Below the pieces are notes generated by a model. The model made no database searches. It saw nothing but the letters and a program-made list of their open reading frames with translations, and had not been told where the DNA came from. Source: Alteromonas sp047556435 (lineage in GTDB: Bacteria > Pseudomonadota > Gammaproteobacteria > Enterobacterales > Alteromonadaceae). From it: a stretch of 64,000 nucleotides of DNA. Made by a program: the position numbers and the translations under genes. Positions 52,977-61,298 of this stretch are shown one piece after another; the first letter of the stretch is position 1, and each line of letters starts with the position of its first letter. The DNA lies in assembly GCF_047556435.1 (NCBI RefSeq), contig NZ_CP180210.1, forward strand, positions 1,550,001 through 1,614,000, in the 5' to 3' direction.

Positions 52977-53052
52977 TGGTGGACGCTACTGGGCTTGAAC
53001 CAGTGACCCTCGCCTTGTAAGGGCGATGCTCTCCCAACTGAGCTAAGCGTCC
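52977..53052 (-). tRNA. tRNA-Val (anticodon TAC), copy 1 (promoter-proximal)
   Basis: 76 bases with encoded CCA. First gene of the minus-strand tRNA-Val operon. A hairpin CACCC/GGGTG follows its 3' end. Confidence 0.96.
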
Positions 53053-53096
53053 ATCTTGTGTATTACTTGCTAGCTGTGCTTCGCAAGTGGGGCGGT

Positions 53097-53124
53097 ATTA
53101 TAGAGTGGCCGCTGTCACTGTCAA
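53097..53124 (-). promoter_or_regulatory. Sigma-70 promoter of the tRNA-Val operon
   Basis: On the minus strand: perfect TTGACA (53124-53119), 16 bases, perfect TATAAT (53102-53097), then a GC-rich discriminator (ACCGCCCC). The tRNA begins 44 bases further on. Confidence 0.88.
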
Positions 53125-53265
53125 CTACAAAATTCGAGAAAATGGTTCGTTTGCACGAAAAGCAGTCACTGTCTCATTTTTTGCTTATTTACAGCGTATA
53201 GATGCTAGCCAGACGTGAAACGGTGAGTATAGATGAACGCGCTTTTTTGCCGGGCGATAGGCTGG

Positions 53266-53271
53266 TAGAAT
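53266..53271 (+). promoter_or_regulatory. Possible -10 box of gltX
   Basis: TAGAAT followed by GCGCGC, 39 bases before the gltX start. No good -35 at the usual distance (only a T-run). Confidence 0.35.
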
Positions 53272-53310
53272 GCGCGCAATTTTTCGAATCATTAATAACA
53301 GAGAGTTATC

Positions 53311-54720
53311 ATGTCGGTTGTTACCAGATTTGCGCCAAGCCCTACCGGTTATCTACACGTAGGGGGAGCACGTACCGCACTTTATTCATGGCTGCTTGCA
53401 AAACGTCAGGGCGGTCAGTTTGTTCTTCGTATTGAAGATACAGATATAGAACGTTCTACTGAAGAAGCAAAGCAGGCTATTCTGGATGGTATGCAGTGGC
53501 TGGGTTTAAACTGGGATACCGGCCCTATCTATCAGACCGACCGTTTCGACAGATATAAAGAACTTATTCAGCAACTTCTCGATAAGGGGCAGGCATATAA
53601 GTGCTTCATGTCATCGGAAGAGCTGGATGCAATCCGTGAAGAGCAAAAAGCAAAAGGTGAAAAGCCACGTTATCCAGGTACATGGCGAGACAGGACTGAC
53701 CATCCTGAAGGCCAGCCGTTTGTTGTTCGTTTTAAAAACCCACAGGAAGGCAAGGTCGTTTTTGAAGACCATGTGCGCGGTAAAATCGAGATCAGCAATT
53801 CAGAGATGGACGATTTGGTGATCCAGCGCAGCGATGGTACACCAACCTACAATTTTTGTGTGGTGGTAGATGACTGGGACATGGGAATTACACATGTTGT
53901 TCGTGGTGAAGACCATATTAATAATACCCCAAGACAGATAAACATCCTTAAAGCGTTGGGTGCGCCTATCCCGGAATATGCGCATGTATCGATGATTCTT
54001 GGCGATGACGGCAAAAAGCTGTCCAAACGCCATGGTGCGGTAAGCGTTATGCAATATCGTGATGACGGCTTTCTGCCACAAGCTCTGATTAACTACCTTG
54101 TGCGCTTGGGCTGGTCACACGGGGACCAGGAAATTTTCTCAGTCGATGAGATGATTGAGCTGTTTAGTGTAGATGCAATCGGACAATCAGCCTCAGCGTT
54201 TAATACTGAAAAGCTCATCTGGCTTAACCAACACTATATTAAGTCACTACCGGCCAGTGAAGTGGCGCTTCATGCGAAATGGCATTTTGAACAGCAGGGG
54301 GTATCGCTGACATCAGGGCCGGATCTGGAGTCTGTTATTGCGATCCAGGCTGACAGAGTGAAAACGTTAAAAGAGCTGGCTGAAATCAGTAGCTACTTTT
54401 ATCAGGATTTCGAAGACTTTGACGACAAAGCCGCGAAAAAGCACCTTCGTCCTGTCGCGAAAGCACCGCTTGAGACAGTAAAAGCGAAGCTAATGAGCCT
54501 GGAAACCTGGAACCCGGAATCGATTCAGTCTGCCATTAATGCCGCTGCTGAAGAATTGGAAGTAGGGATGGGGAAAGTAGGCATGCCGCTGCGTGTAGCC
54601 GCTACCGGAAGTGGTAACTCGCCATCACTGGATGTCACACTGAATTTGCTGTCAAAAGACAAAGTCGGCGAGAGAATAGACAAAGCGCTTACTTTTATAG
54701 CAAACAGAGAAAATTCATAA
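53311..54720 (+). CDS. gltX: Glutamyl-tRNA synthetase
   Basis: 469 residues. Class I synthetase with the HIGH-type motif in PSPTGYLHVGGART and the KMSKS-type motif KKLSKRHGAV. VVDDWDMGITHVVRGEDHINNTPRQ is diagnostic for GluRS. It charges tRNA-Glu with glutamate. It lies between the tRNA-Val operon (minus) and the tRNA-Ala/tRNA-Glu operon (plus); three genes for its own tRNA substrate lie just downstream. Confidence 0.98.
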   Translation: MSVVTRFAPSPTGYLHVGGARTALYSWLLAKRQGGQFVLRIEDTDIERSTEEAKQAILDGMQWLGLNWDTGPIYQTDRFDRYKELIQQLLDKGQAYKCFMSSEELDAIREEQKAKGEKPRYPGTWRDRTDHPEGQPFVVRFKNPQEGKVVFEDHVRGKIEISNSEMDDLVIQRSDGTPTYNFCVVVDDWDMGITHVVRGEDHINNTPRQINILKALGAPIPEYAHVSMILGDDGKKLSKRHGAVSVMQYRDDGFLPQALINYLVRLGWSHGDQEIFSVDEMIELFSVDAIGQSASAFNTEKLIWLNQHYIKSLPASEVALHAKWHFEQQGVSLTSGPDLESVIAIQADRVKTLKELAEISSYFYQDFEDFDDKAAKKHLRPVAKAPLETVKAKLMSLETWNPESIQSAINAAAEELEVGMGKVGMPLRVAATGSGNSPSLDVTLNLLSKDKVGERIDKALTFIANRENS

Positions 54721-54728
54721 AAAAACCG

Positions 54729-54757
54729 TTGACATGAAAACGCCCCCTGCCTAGAAT
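54729..54757 (+). promoter_or_regulatory. Sigma-70 promoter of the tRNA-Ala/tRNA-Glu operon
   Basis: TTGACA (54729-54734), 17 bases, TAGAAT (54752-54757), then a GC-rich discriminator (GCGCCCCGC). The -35 starts nine bases after the gltX stop. Confidence 0.88.
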
Positions 54758-54805
54758 GCGCCCCGCTGTCACGGAACAGTCACAACTAATGTGAAACGTG
54801 ACCAC

Positions 54806-54881
<76 letters not shown>

Positions 54882-54990
54882 AGATTTCTTCTCATAGTTT
54901 TGACTGTGGGATAGGCTGAAGGTTGAAATACCTTCGGACAGAAGTTTCTGGCAGGATAAGGTCGCTCGGTTCGCCGGCTCACCTCGCCTT

Positions 54991-55034
54991 ACAGAAATTT
55001 AGCGATGCAACGCTTCGCTAGTCAAAATTTCTGT
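54991..55034 (+). other. Stem-loop abutting tRNA-Glu copy 1
   Basis: ACAGAAATTT (54991-55000) and AAATTTCTGT (55025-55034) are perfect complements. An inner AGCGA/TCGCT hairpin lies between them. The last two bases of the 3' arm are the first two bases of the tRNA. Confidence 0.7.
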
Positions 55035-55108
55035 CCCCTTCGTCTAGAGGCCTAGGACACCGCCCTTTCACGGCGGTAACAGGGGTTCGAATCCCCTAGG
55101 GGACGCCA
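55033..55108 (+). tRNA. tRNA-Glu (anticodon TTC), copy 1
   Basis: 76 bases with encoded CCA. Acceptor GTCCCCT/AGGGGAC, anticodon loop CTTTCAC, T arm AGGGG TTCGAAT CCCCT. Part of a cluster of three identical genes. Confidence 0.97.
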
Positions 55109-55221
55109 TATACATCGCGTCACAGTCGATTAATACTGTGGAATAGGCTTAGAGAGTACACTCTCTGGCAAAAAGTCAGTAAGGAATAATGTCGCTCAGC
55201 TCGCAGGGCTCGCTTCACCTT

Positions 55222-55265
55222 ACAAAAAATCTCGAAAGCTTTGCTTTCGAAAGAAGATTTTTTGT
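55222..55265 (+). other. Stem-loop abutting tRNA-Glu copy 2
   Basis: ACAAAAAATCT (55222-55232) and AGATTTTTTGT (55255-55265) form an 11-bp stem. Inside is CGAAAGC-TTT-GCTTTCG. The 3' arm ends on the first two bases of the tRNA. The stem sequence differs from the copy-1 stem, but pairing is kept. Confidence 0.7.
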
Positions 55266-55339
55266 CCCCTTCGTCTAGAGGCCTAGGACACCGCCCTTTC
55301 ACGGCGGTAACAGGGGTTCGAATCCCCTAGGGGACGCCA
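55264..55339 (+). tRNA. tRNA-Glu (anticodon TTC), copy 2
   Basis: Identical to copy 1, 76 bases with CCA. Confidence 0.97.
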
Positions 55340-55452
55340 TATACATCGCGTCACAGTCGGTTAATACTGTGGAATAGGCTTAGAGAGTACGCTCTCTGGC
55401 AAAAAGTCAGTAAGGAATAATGTCGCTCAGCTCGCAGAGCTCGCTTCACCTT

Positions 55453-55496
55453 ACAAAAAATCTCGAAAGCTTTGCTTTCGAAGGAAGATTTTTTGT
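55453..55496 (+). other. Stem-loop abutting tRNA-Glu copy 3
   Basis: Same stem as before copy 2 (ACAAAAAATCT 55453-55463 / AGATTTTTTGT 55486-55496), with one change in the connecting bases. Confidence 0.7.
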
Positions 55497-55570
55497 CCCC
55501 TTCGTCTAGAGGCCTAGGACACCGCCCTTTCACGGCGGTAACAGGGGTTCGAATCCCCTAGGGGACGCCA
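55495..55570 (+). tRNA. tRNA-Glu (anticodon TTC), copy 3
   Basis: Identical to copies 1 and 2. It is followed directly by the operon terminator. Confidence 0.97.
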
Positions 55571-55577
55571 AAAAACA

Positions 55578-55605
55578 AAGACCAGCAAATGCTGGTCTTT
55601 TTTTT
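55578..55605 (+). terminator. Rho-independent terminator of the tRNA-Ala/tRNA-Glu operon
   Basis: AAGACCAGCA / TGCTGGTCTT stem with an AA loop and a long T-run. Confidence 0.93.
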
Positions 55606-55675
55606 GCCCCGCCGGGATGAGAAGCCCTTTATTCAGACCTCATAACTTACTTTTACTCTGCGCTTACTAATGACG

Positions 55676-55732
55676 GGTTCGACTGCCTGGCCTGGAGCCT
55701 GGCAGAACGTGCTTTAGCACGGCCCGAAGGGC
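55676..55732 (+). other. Multi-hairpin element, tRNA-Glu locus copy
   Basis: Same architecture as the element after tRNA-Lys: GGTTCGAC, a TGCC/GGCA hairpin (55684-55704), GAA, CGTGC-TTTA-GCACG (55708-55721), GCCC-GAA-GGGC (55722-55732), then CA. Stems differ from the Lys copies by paired changes, while GGTTCGAC, TTTA and GCCC/GGGC are kept. It lies after the operon terminator in otherwise empty sequence. Confidence 0.6.
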
Positions 55733-56019
55733 AGCATACAGGACAGGCTTACCCGATAACGCGTATTATGAAAGCCGCTGGCAGGATCAAACTGGCAGAA
55801 TAGTGGTCGTTACCGTTGCAATACTCCAACGCGTTATAGCATTCGCACAGCAACGCGGATTAATCAACGTAGCATGTATTTTCTAACCCGGCCGCCTTGA
55901 TGATTGCCACTCAACGTGTCAGCTTTGCGATACGCCCGATTGCACGGGCTGGTGGATTCCCCCTATGCCTATACATGGTAGACTTGCGCCTTTCACATAT
56001 TCATTTTTGGAGGGCACAT
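55733..56019. other. Upstream region of the M14-type peptidase gene
   Basis: 287 bases without a supported gene. The M14-type peptidase frame extends back to 55897, but the residues before 56020 are not family-like. Confidence 0.4.
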
Positions 56020-56931
56020 ATGTCAGAATACGCGATTGGAACGCCAGGAAGGCCCTGGGGCGAAGAAGAAAAAGCACAATGGAAAGCTCAGCAGAATATT
56101 GTTCGCAGCTACAAAGAAGATGTGCTTTCAAAGTTACTCAACGTCCCCTCTGGTTATTCACTGCAGCAATATGGCGCATTGCCTTACAACGAGGCGCGTT
56201 ACCCTCTGAATGCCGTGGTGCCGGATACCCTGCTGGATAACGTGCCTAATGTGTTGGTTACCGGAGGCGTACACGGTTATGAAACCAGTGGCGTTCAGGG
56301 CGCGCTGAAGTTTATTAATGAGACTCTTTCGGAGTACGAAGACAAAGCCAACGTGATTGTTGTACCGTGCGTGAGCCCGTGGGGATACGAGACCATTAAT
56401 CGTTGGAACCCTATGGCGATGGATCCCAATCGCTCATTTCATGAAGACTCAAAAGCGCCTGAGTCTGCGCTGTTAATGGCATTCGTCGCATCGCTGGGCA
56501 TTACTTTTGACATGCATATCGATCTTCATGAAACGACAGACACCGACAATTCTGAATTTCGCCCGGCATTAGCGGCGAGGGATGGTGTGACTCACGATAT
56601 CTGGAACATTCCTGATGGATTTTATCTGGTTGCGGATACGCCTAAGCCCGTACTGGCCTTTCAAAAAGCCATTATAGAGAGAGTAAAAAAGATAACGCAT
56701 ATCGCGCCACCGGACGAAAGTGGCAAAATCATTGGTGCAGATGTCGAGATAGAAGGTGTTATTTGTTACGACAAATCTTCTCTTCACCTATGCGGAGGCA
56801 TGACTGGTGCAGCCTACGTATCCACCACAGAGGTGTATCCGGATAGTGAAAATGCAACACCTGAAAACTGCAATGATGCCCAGGTAGCAGCGATAACAGC
56901 GGCAATCGATTATGTGTGTGCACATTTCTAA
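56020..56931 (+). CDS. M14-family metallocarboxypeptidase-like protein
   Basis: 303 residues from ATG 56020 (GGAGGG RBS). Zinc ligands His85 and Glu88 in GGVHGYETS and His170 in HIDLHETTD; DPNRSFHED is the substrate-carboxylate Arg region of M14 and AstE/AspA-type enzymes. STTEVYP near the C-terminus may give the catalytic Glu. No signal peptide, so cytoplasmic. Likely removes a C-terminal residue or an acyl group; substrate unknown. Confidence 0.85.
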   Translation: MSEYAIGTPGRPWGEEEKAQWKAQQNIVRSYKEDVLSKLLNVPSGYSLQQYGALPYNEARYPLNAVVPDTLLDNVPNVLVTGGVHGYETSGVQGALKFINETLSEYEDKANVIVVPCVSPWGYETINRWNPMAMDPNRSFHEDSKAPESALLMAFVASLGITFDMHIDLHETTDTDNSEFRPALAARDGVTHDIWNIPDGFYLVADTPKPVLAFQKAIIERVKKITHIAPPDESGKIIGADVEIEGVICYDKSSLHLCGGMTGAAYVSTTEVYPDSENATPENCNDAQVAAITAAIDYVCAHF

Positions 56932-57028
56932 ACACCATTAATCTCATAAAATGGCCATGCGGCCATATGGACGTTTGAAAGTATAGACGTCTATATGTAT
57001 ATTGAGACCTTCATCTCAGGAGGTCTCT

Positions 57029-57235
57029 ATGTTTGACGTGAATGCGTTAATCTATAATGGTAATGTGCAGAAGTTTGTTACTCATCGCTGCACATCAGAA
57101 AGTGAGTTTTTTCAGTGGCTGGCTTCAACCTATGGAGTGTATATTTGCTTGTGGTGGGAAATGAATGCCGTGATGTCCTCTCCAATCCTGGCCGACGCGT
57201 CGTTACATTCATCAGGCACCCATGAGCGCGGTTAA
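57029..57235 (+). CDS. Small hypothetical protein
   Basis: 68 residues, strong RBS AGGAGG before ATG 57029. Contains EFFQWLASTYGVYICLWWEMNAV. Not recognised. The 3' end overlaps the DUF1289 gene by 14 bases, so the pair is probably co-translated. Confidence 0.55.
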   Translation: MFDVNALIYNGNVQKFVTHRCTSESEFFQWLASTYGVYICLWWEMNAVMSSPILADASLHSSGTHERG

Positions 57236-57416
57236 TGATTCCCCCTGCATTCGACAATGTTGCCTGAATCAGGAGGATATTTGCATGGGATGTTACCGAA
57301 CGCTGGACAACATACTCAATTGGACCACGTACTCTTCACATCAGCGTCAGCAGGTACTTGTCGATTGCGAAGCCAGAAGACGCAGCAATCAACCGCCGGA
57401 TCCTGAGCGCAAATAG
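57222..57416 (+). CDS. DUF1289 family protein
   Basis: 64 residues. SPCIRQCCLNQEDICMGCYRTLDNILNW is typical of DUF1289, with conserved cysteines that probably bind zinc. Often found near housekeeping genes; function unknown. dusC starts 72 bases later. Confidence 0.88.
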   Translation: MSAVNDSPCIRQCCLNQEDICMGCYRTLDNILNWTTYSSHQRQQVLVDCEARRRSNQPPDPERK

Positions 57417-57488
57417 TTGGTCGGTAAGCGTGTTTTTGCTACACTTGCGCGCCTTTTTTAGCACACTCAATACCGGACAAACACTCTC

Positions 57489-58442
57489 ATGAGCAACATT
57501 ATGCTGGCACCGATGGAAGGTGTCGTTGATCACCTGATGCGCGACATGCTTACCCGCGTCGGTGGCTTTGATCGTTGCGTCACTGAGTTTGTGCGGGTGG
57601 TCGAGCAGAAGTTGCCAAAGAAGACGTTCTATCGTTTGTGTCCGGAGCTGCTCAACGGCGGTAAAACCCCCGCTGGCGTGCCTGTGCGTGTGCAGCTGTT
57701 AGGACAGCACCCTCAATGGCTGGCAGAAAATGCCGTCACTGCTGTTGAATTAGGCTCTCCGGGGATAGATTTGAACTTTGGCTGCCCGGCGAAAACGGTA
57801 AATAAAAGTAAGGGTGGGGCAGTACTGTTAAAAGAAACTGACACCCTGCACGCGATTGTCAAAGCCGTACGTGAGGCTGTTCCTGATCACATTCCGGTTA
57901 GTGCAAAAATTCGTCTGGGGTTTGAAGATAAAACCAAGGCGGTAGAAAACGCGTGCGCCATCGCTGACGCCGGCGCTTCTGAAATAGTGGTGCATGCCCG
58001 CACGAAAACGGAAGGTTATCGCCCGCCAGCTTATTGGGATTATATTGCCAGAATTCGTGAGCATACGGATATACCGGTCATCGCTAACGGTGAAATCTGG
58101 AGCGAAGAGGACGCACAGCGTTGCAAAGTGCAGTCAGACTGTCAGGATTTGATGATTGGACGTGGTGCGCTCGCGCTGCCCAACCTGGCGCGCTGTATCC
58201 GCTTTGGTGAACCGCCGATGCCATGGAGCGAAGTGGCGGACTTACTGATTCAATATTCAGGCTATGAAATTTATGGCGACAAAGGCCGCTACTACCCTAA
58301 CCGCATCAAACAGTGGTGTGGCTATTTACGTAAGCAGTACACCGAGGCTGCGGTGCTGTTTAACGATATCCGCCGTCTCACCGATGCACAGGCTATTGTT
58401 GACGTCCTTGCCCGTCAATCCTCGCAGAACCATGTTGCTTAG
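57489..58442 (+). CDS. dusC: tRNA-dihydrouridine(16) synthase
   Basis: 317 residues, FMN-dependent TIM barrel. MLAPMEGVVDHLMRDMLTRVGG, FGCPAKTVNKSKGGAVLL (catalytic Cys), VHARTKTEGYRPPAYWDYI and IANGEIWSEEDAQRC identify the Dus family. The start and the PNRIKQWCGYLRKQY region fit DusC rather than DusA or DusB. It reduces U16 in the tRNA D loop. Confidence 0.93.
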   Translation: MSNIMLAPMEGVVDHLMRDMLTRVGGFDRCVTEFVRVVEQKLPKKTFYRLCPELLNGGKTPAGVPVRVQLLGQHPQWLAENAVTAVELGSPGIDLNFGCPAKTVNKSKGGAVLLKETDTLHAIVKAVREAVPDHIPVSAKIRLGFEDKTKAVENACAIADAGASEIVVHARTKTEGYRPPAYWDYIARIREHTDIPVIANGEIWSEEDAQRCKVQSDCQDLMIGRGALALPNLARCIRFGEPPMPWSEVADLLIQYSGYEIYGDKGRYYPNRIKQWCGYLRKQYTEAAVLFNDIRRLTDAQAIVDVLARQSSQNHVA

Positions 58443-58563
58443 CCTCACTTAAACTTGTGGGGTAGCCGGTTTTTCGCTACGTTGGATTAAGAAAAGACAA
58501 AAAGACTTTTCGTCTGACCGACAACACCGGTCTTATAATTATAACTAACGTAACGGTAAATCC

Positions 58564-59982
58564 ATGAAACACTCAACTTCGCGCATATCGCTGGCGTTGG
58601 CGTGTCTGTTCTCTGTCGCTTTGACTGGTTGTGGTACCAGTAAGGAAGAAAAGCAGGAACAGGATGCCAAGGTCTCAATCGATCCTAATCCTTATCCAAG
58701 TACTTATACGCCGATCCCCGGTAAAGCGACTCTGATCACGAATGTCACCATTCTTGACGGTGTGGGGAATGAAATTAAAAATGGCATGGTTCATTTTGCC
58801 AACGGTAAAATTGTGGCTGTCGGTGAAAAGCTGGATGTGCCCGATGGTGCTACTGTGATCGACGGTGCCGGTAAATGGGTAACGCCGGGCATTATCGATA
58901 ATCATAGTCACTTGGGGGTATACCCATCTCCCTCTACGCATTCTCACAGCGACGGTAACGAAATAACTAACCCGGTAACCGCGGAAGTCTGGGCAGAGCA
59001 TTCCGTCTGGCCGCAGGATCCTGGCTTTGGCCGGGCGCTGGCTGGCGGAGTAACCACGCTACAAATCCTGCCGGGCTCGGCGAATTTGTTTGGTGGCCGT
59101 TCTGTGGTACTGAAGAATGTGCCGGACCGCACCATGCAGGATATGAAAATGCCCGACGCGCCGTATGGCCTGAAAATGGCCTGTGGCGAAAACCCGAAGC
59201 GGGTTTATGGGGAGAAAGGTGGCCCGTCTACCCGCATGGGGAACGTAGCTGGCTACCGTCAGGCATGGTCTGATGCGCAGGATTATATGCGTAAGTGGGA
59301 GCGCTACGAGAAAGAATACGAAGCGGGAGACAACCCGAAGGCCCCCAAACGCGATTTACAGATGGAGACGCTGGCTGGGGTACTAAGCGGTGATATCCGT
59401 GTACATATGCATTGCTATCGTGCGGACGAAATGACCGTGATGATGGACGTGATGAAAGAGTTCGATTATCAGATTGGGACTTTTCATCATGCCGTTGAAT
59501 CTTACAAAATTGCTGACAAGTTAAAAGAAAACGACGTTTGTTCGGCCATGTGGGCCGACTGGTGGGGCTTTAAAATGGAAGCCTATGACGGAATTCGCGA
59601 GAACATTCCCGCGGTTCATAACGCTGGCGCGTGTGCGATTGTTCACTCCGACAGCGATTTAGGCATCCAGCGCCTCAATCAGGAAGCGGCAAAAGCCTGG
59701 TCTGACGGTAAGCGGGCTGGTCTGGATATATCAATGGGCGAAGCGTGGCAGTGGCTTTCTGCGAACCCTGCGAAATCCCTTGGCGTGTTTGATAAAACCG
59801 GTTCGCTTGAAGCTGGCAAACAGGCTGATCTTGTACTGTGGAATGGTAATCCATTCTCTACCTACACCAAAGCGGAACGCGTCTATATTGACGGCGGACT
59901 GGCCTTTGCGCTGGAAGACAAAGCCAGCTGGCCGGTAAGTGATTTTGAGTTAGGCCAGGTTGGTGAAGGAGACGCGAAATGA
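58564..59982 (+). CDS. Amidohydrolase-superfamily lipoprotein
   Basis: 472 residues. Signal with lipobox LTGC (Cys22). The metal-dependent amidohydrolase core is complete: HSHLG after the first strand (VTPGIIDNHSH), His in VHMHCYRADE, His in GTFHHAVESY and the late Asp in AIVHSDSDLG. The closing small domain has LEAGKQADLVLWNGNPF. Likely a periplasmic or surface imidazolonepropionase/prolidase-like hydrolase. The stop overlaps the next gene by four bases (ATGA). Confidence 0.88.
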   Translation: MKHSTSRISLALACLFSVALTGCGTSKEEKQEQDAKVSIDPNPYPSTYTPIPGKATLITNVTILDGVGNEIKNGMVHFANGKIVAVGEKLDVPDGATVIDGAGKWVTPGIIDNHSHLGVYPSPSTHSHSDGNEITNPVTAEVWAEHSVWPQDPGFGRALAGGVTTLQILPGSANLFGGRSVVLKNVPDRTMQDMKMPDAPYGLKMACGENPKRVYGEKGGPSTRMGNVAGYRQAWSDAQDYMRKWERYEKEYEAGDNPKAPKRDLQMETLAGVLSGDIRVHMHCYRADEMTVMMDVMKEFDYQIGTFHHAVESYKIADKLKENDVCSAMWADWWGFKMEAYDGIRENIPAVHNAGACAIVHSDSDLGIQRLNQEAAKAWSDGKRAGLDISMGEAWQWLSANPAKSLGVFDKTGSLEAGKQADLVLWNGNPFSTYTKAERVYIDGGLAFALEDKASWPVSDFELGQVGEGDAK

Positions 59983-61259
59983 AAAAGTTAGCATTACTTG
60001 TAGCAGCCAGCTTGGTGTCGTCTTCTGTGCTTGCAGAAAAAATCGCCATTGTTGGCGGTAAAGTGTTTACCATGTCAGAGCAGGGTACCCTCGATGAAGG
60101 CACCGTGTTGATGACAGACGGCAAAATTGATCGTGTAATTAGCGGCGCAACAGCACCTGATGGGTATACTGTAATTGATGCTGCGGGAAAAGTAGTTACC
60201 CCTGGGCTGGTCGGCTCGATGACCTCGTTAGGTCTGGTGGAAGTTTCCTCGTCAGCAGGCGTGGTCGACTCCTCTACAGAGGCCTCGCCAATTACCCGCA
60301 CCGGAGCTGCGCTTGATGTGTCCTATGCGGTAAACCCAGATTCATCATTAGTCGGCGTTACCCGTATAGAGGGCATGACATCCGCTGCGACATCAATCAC
60401 TTACACAGATAATCTGTTCTACGGACAAGGCGCCGTCATCACGCTGGACGGCGATGCGCCGGTATTGAAGCCGCGTGCTTTTATGGTGGTAAACGTTGGT
60501 GCCGACGGTGCACATGAGGCGGGCGGTACCCGTGCGGCACTGTGGGTGATGCTGGAGAATGTACTTGAGGAAGCGGCATCGGTTTCCGGTAAGATTTCGG
60601 CTACGCAAGAATGGCACGGCCTTAACACGCCAGCAGATGTGAGCGCATTGAAAGCTGTGCTTAGTGGCGACATGCCTTTATTGATGGAAGCAGACCGCGC
60701 TTCAGACATCCGTCAGGTTATTGCGTTTAAGCAACGTCACAGCAACATCGATGTAGTGCTTATGCACGGTGTGGAAGCCTGGCGAGTGGCTGATGAGTTG
60801 GCCGCTGCGGATATTCCGGTGATCCTCGACCCTGAATATAACCTGCCTGGTGGCTTTGATCAGATGGGCGCAACCCTGGCTAATGCTGCAAGACTGGAAG
60901 CTGCTGGCGTTACCGTGGCGGTTGGCATGGACACACACAACATCCGCCTGGCGACACAGCATGCCGGTAATGCGGTTGCAAATGGCCTTAGCTACGAGGG
61001 CGGTTTAGCCAGCCTGACCCGTGCTCCTGCATCTATACTAGGAGTGGATGACAAGCTTGGCTCACTGGCCACAGGCAAGCGTGCCGACGTGGTTATCTGG
61101 AGCGGAGATCCGCTGGAAGTGACGCAGGTCGCTGAGCAAGTTTTCGTGAACGGTGAAGCTATCGAGATGGAGTCGCGTCAGACCCGCCTTCGTGACCGCT
61201 ATCTGGCAGTGCAGGAAGAGCAGGCAAAAACGCCAACGCACTTTGTTCGTCCAGAGTAA
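59979..61259 (+). CDS. Exported amidohydrolase-like protein lacking the HxH metal motif
   Basis: 426 residues with a cleavable signal (VSSSVLA). Related in layout to the previous protein, but the HxH site is absent: the equivalent place reads PGLVGSMTSLG. The next His is replaced (LLMEADRASD against VHMHCYRADE). The later His (VLMHGVEAW) and Asp (VGMDTHNI) remain. ATG overlaps the upstream stop. Probably an inactive or altered partner subunit of the lipoprotein hydrolase. Confidence 0.85.
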   Translation: MKKLALLVAASLVSSSVLAEKIAIVGGKVFTMSEQGTLDEGTVLMTDGKIDRVISGATAPDGYTVIDAAGKVVTPGLVGSMTSLGLVEVSSSAGVVDSSTEASPITRTGAALDVSYAVNPDSSLVGVTRIEGMTSAATSITYTDNLFYGQGAVITLDGDAPVLKPRAFMVVNVGADGAHEAGGTRAALWVMLENVLEEAASVSGKISATQEWHGLNTPADVSALKAVLSGDMPLLMEADRASDIRQVIAFKQRHSNIDVVLMHGVEAWRVADELAAADIPVILDPEYNLPGGFDQMGATLANAARLEAAGVTVAVGMDTHNIRLATQHAGNAVANGLSYEGGLASLTRAPASILGVDDKLGSLATGKRADVVIWSGDPLEVTQVAEQVFVNGEAIEMESRQTRLRDRYLAVQEEQAKTPTHFVRPE

Positions 61260-61268
61260 TGTCGTTGT

Positions 61269-61298
61269 GAGCCGGCATCAGCCGGCTCTTTTCTGTTT
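61269..61298 (+). terminator. Terminator of the amidohydrolase pair
   Basis: GAGCCGGC-ATCA-GCCGGCTC followed by TTTTCTGTTT. Confidence 0.88.

Larger units (their letters stand above)
55033..55570 (+). repeat. 231-bp tandem duplication of tRNA-Glu plus spacer
   Basis: tRNA-Glu starts at 55033, 55264 and 55495, both intervals 231 bases. The two 155-base spacers between tRNA genes differ at only a few bases. A related but diverged spacer precedes copy 1. Spacers contain GTAAGG/CCTTAC and AGCTC/GAGCT-type stems and the long stem-loop before each tRNA. Confidence 0.9.

Noticed and set aside
55120..55533. Two near-identical 60-codon reverse ORFs
   Set aside because: Both are antisense to tRNA-Glu copies and their duplicated spacers.
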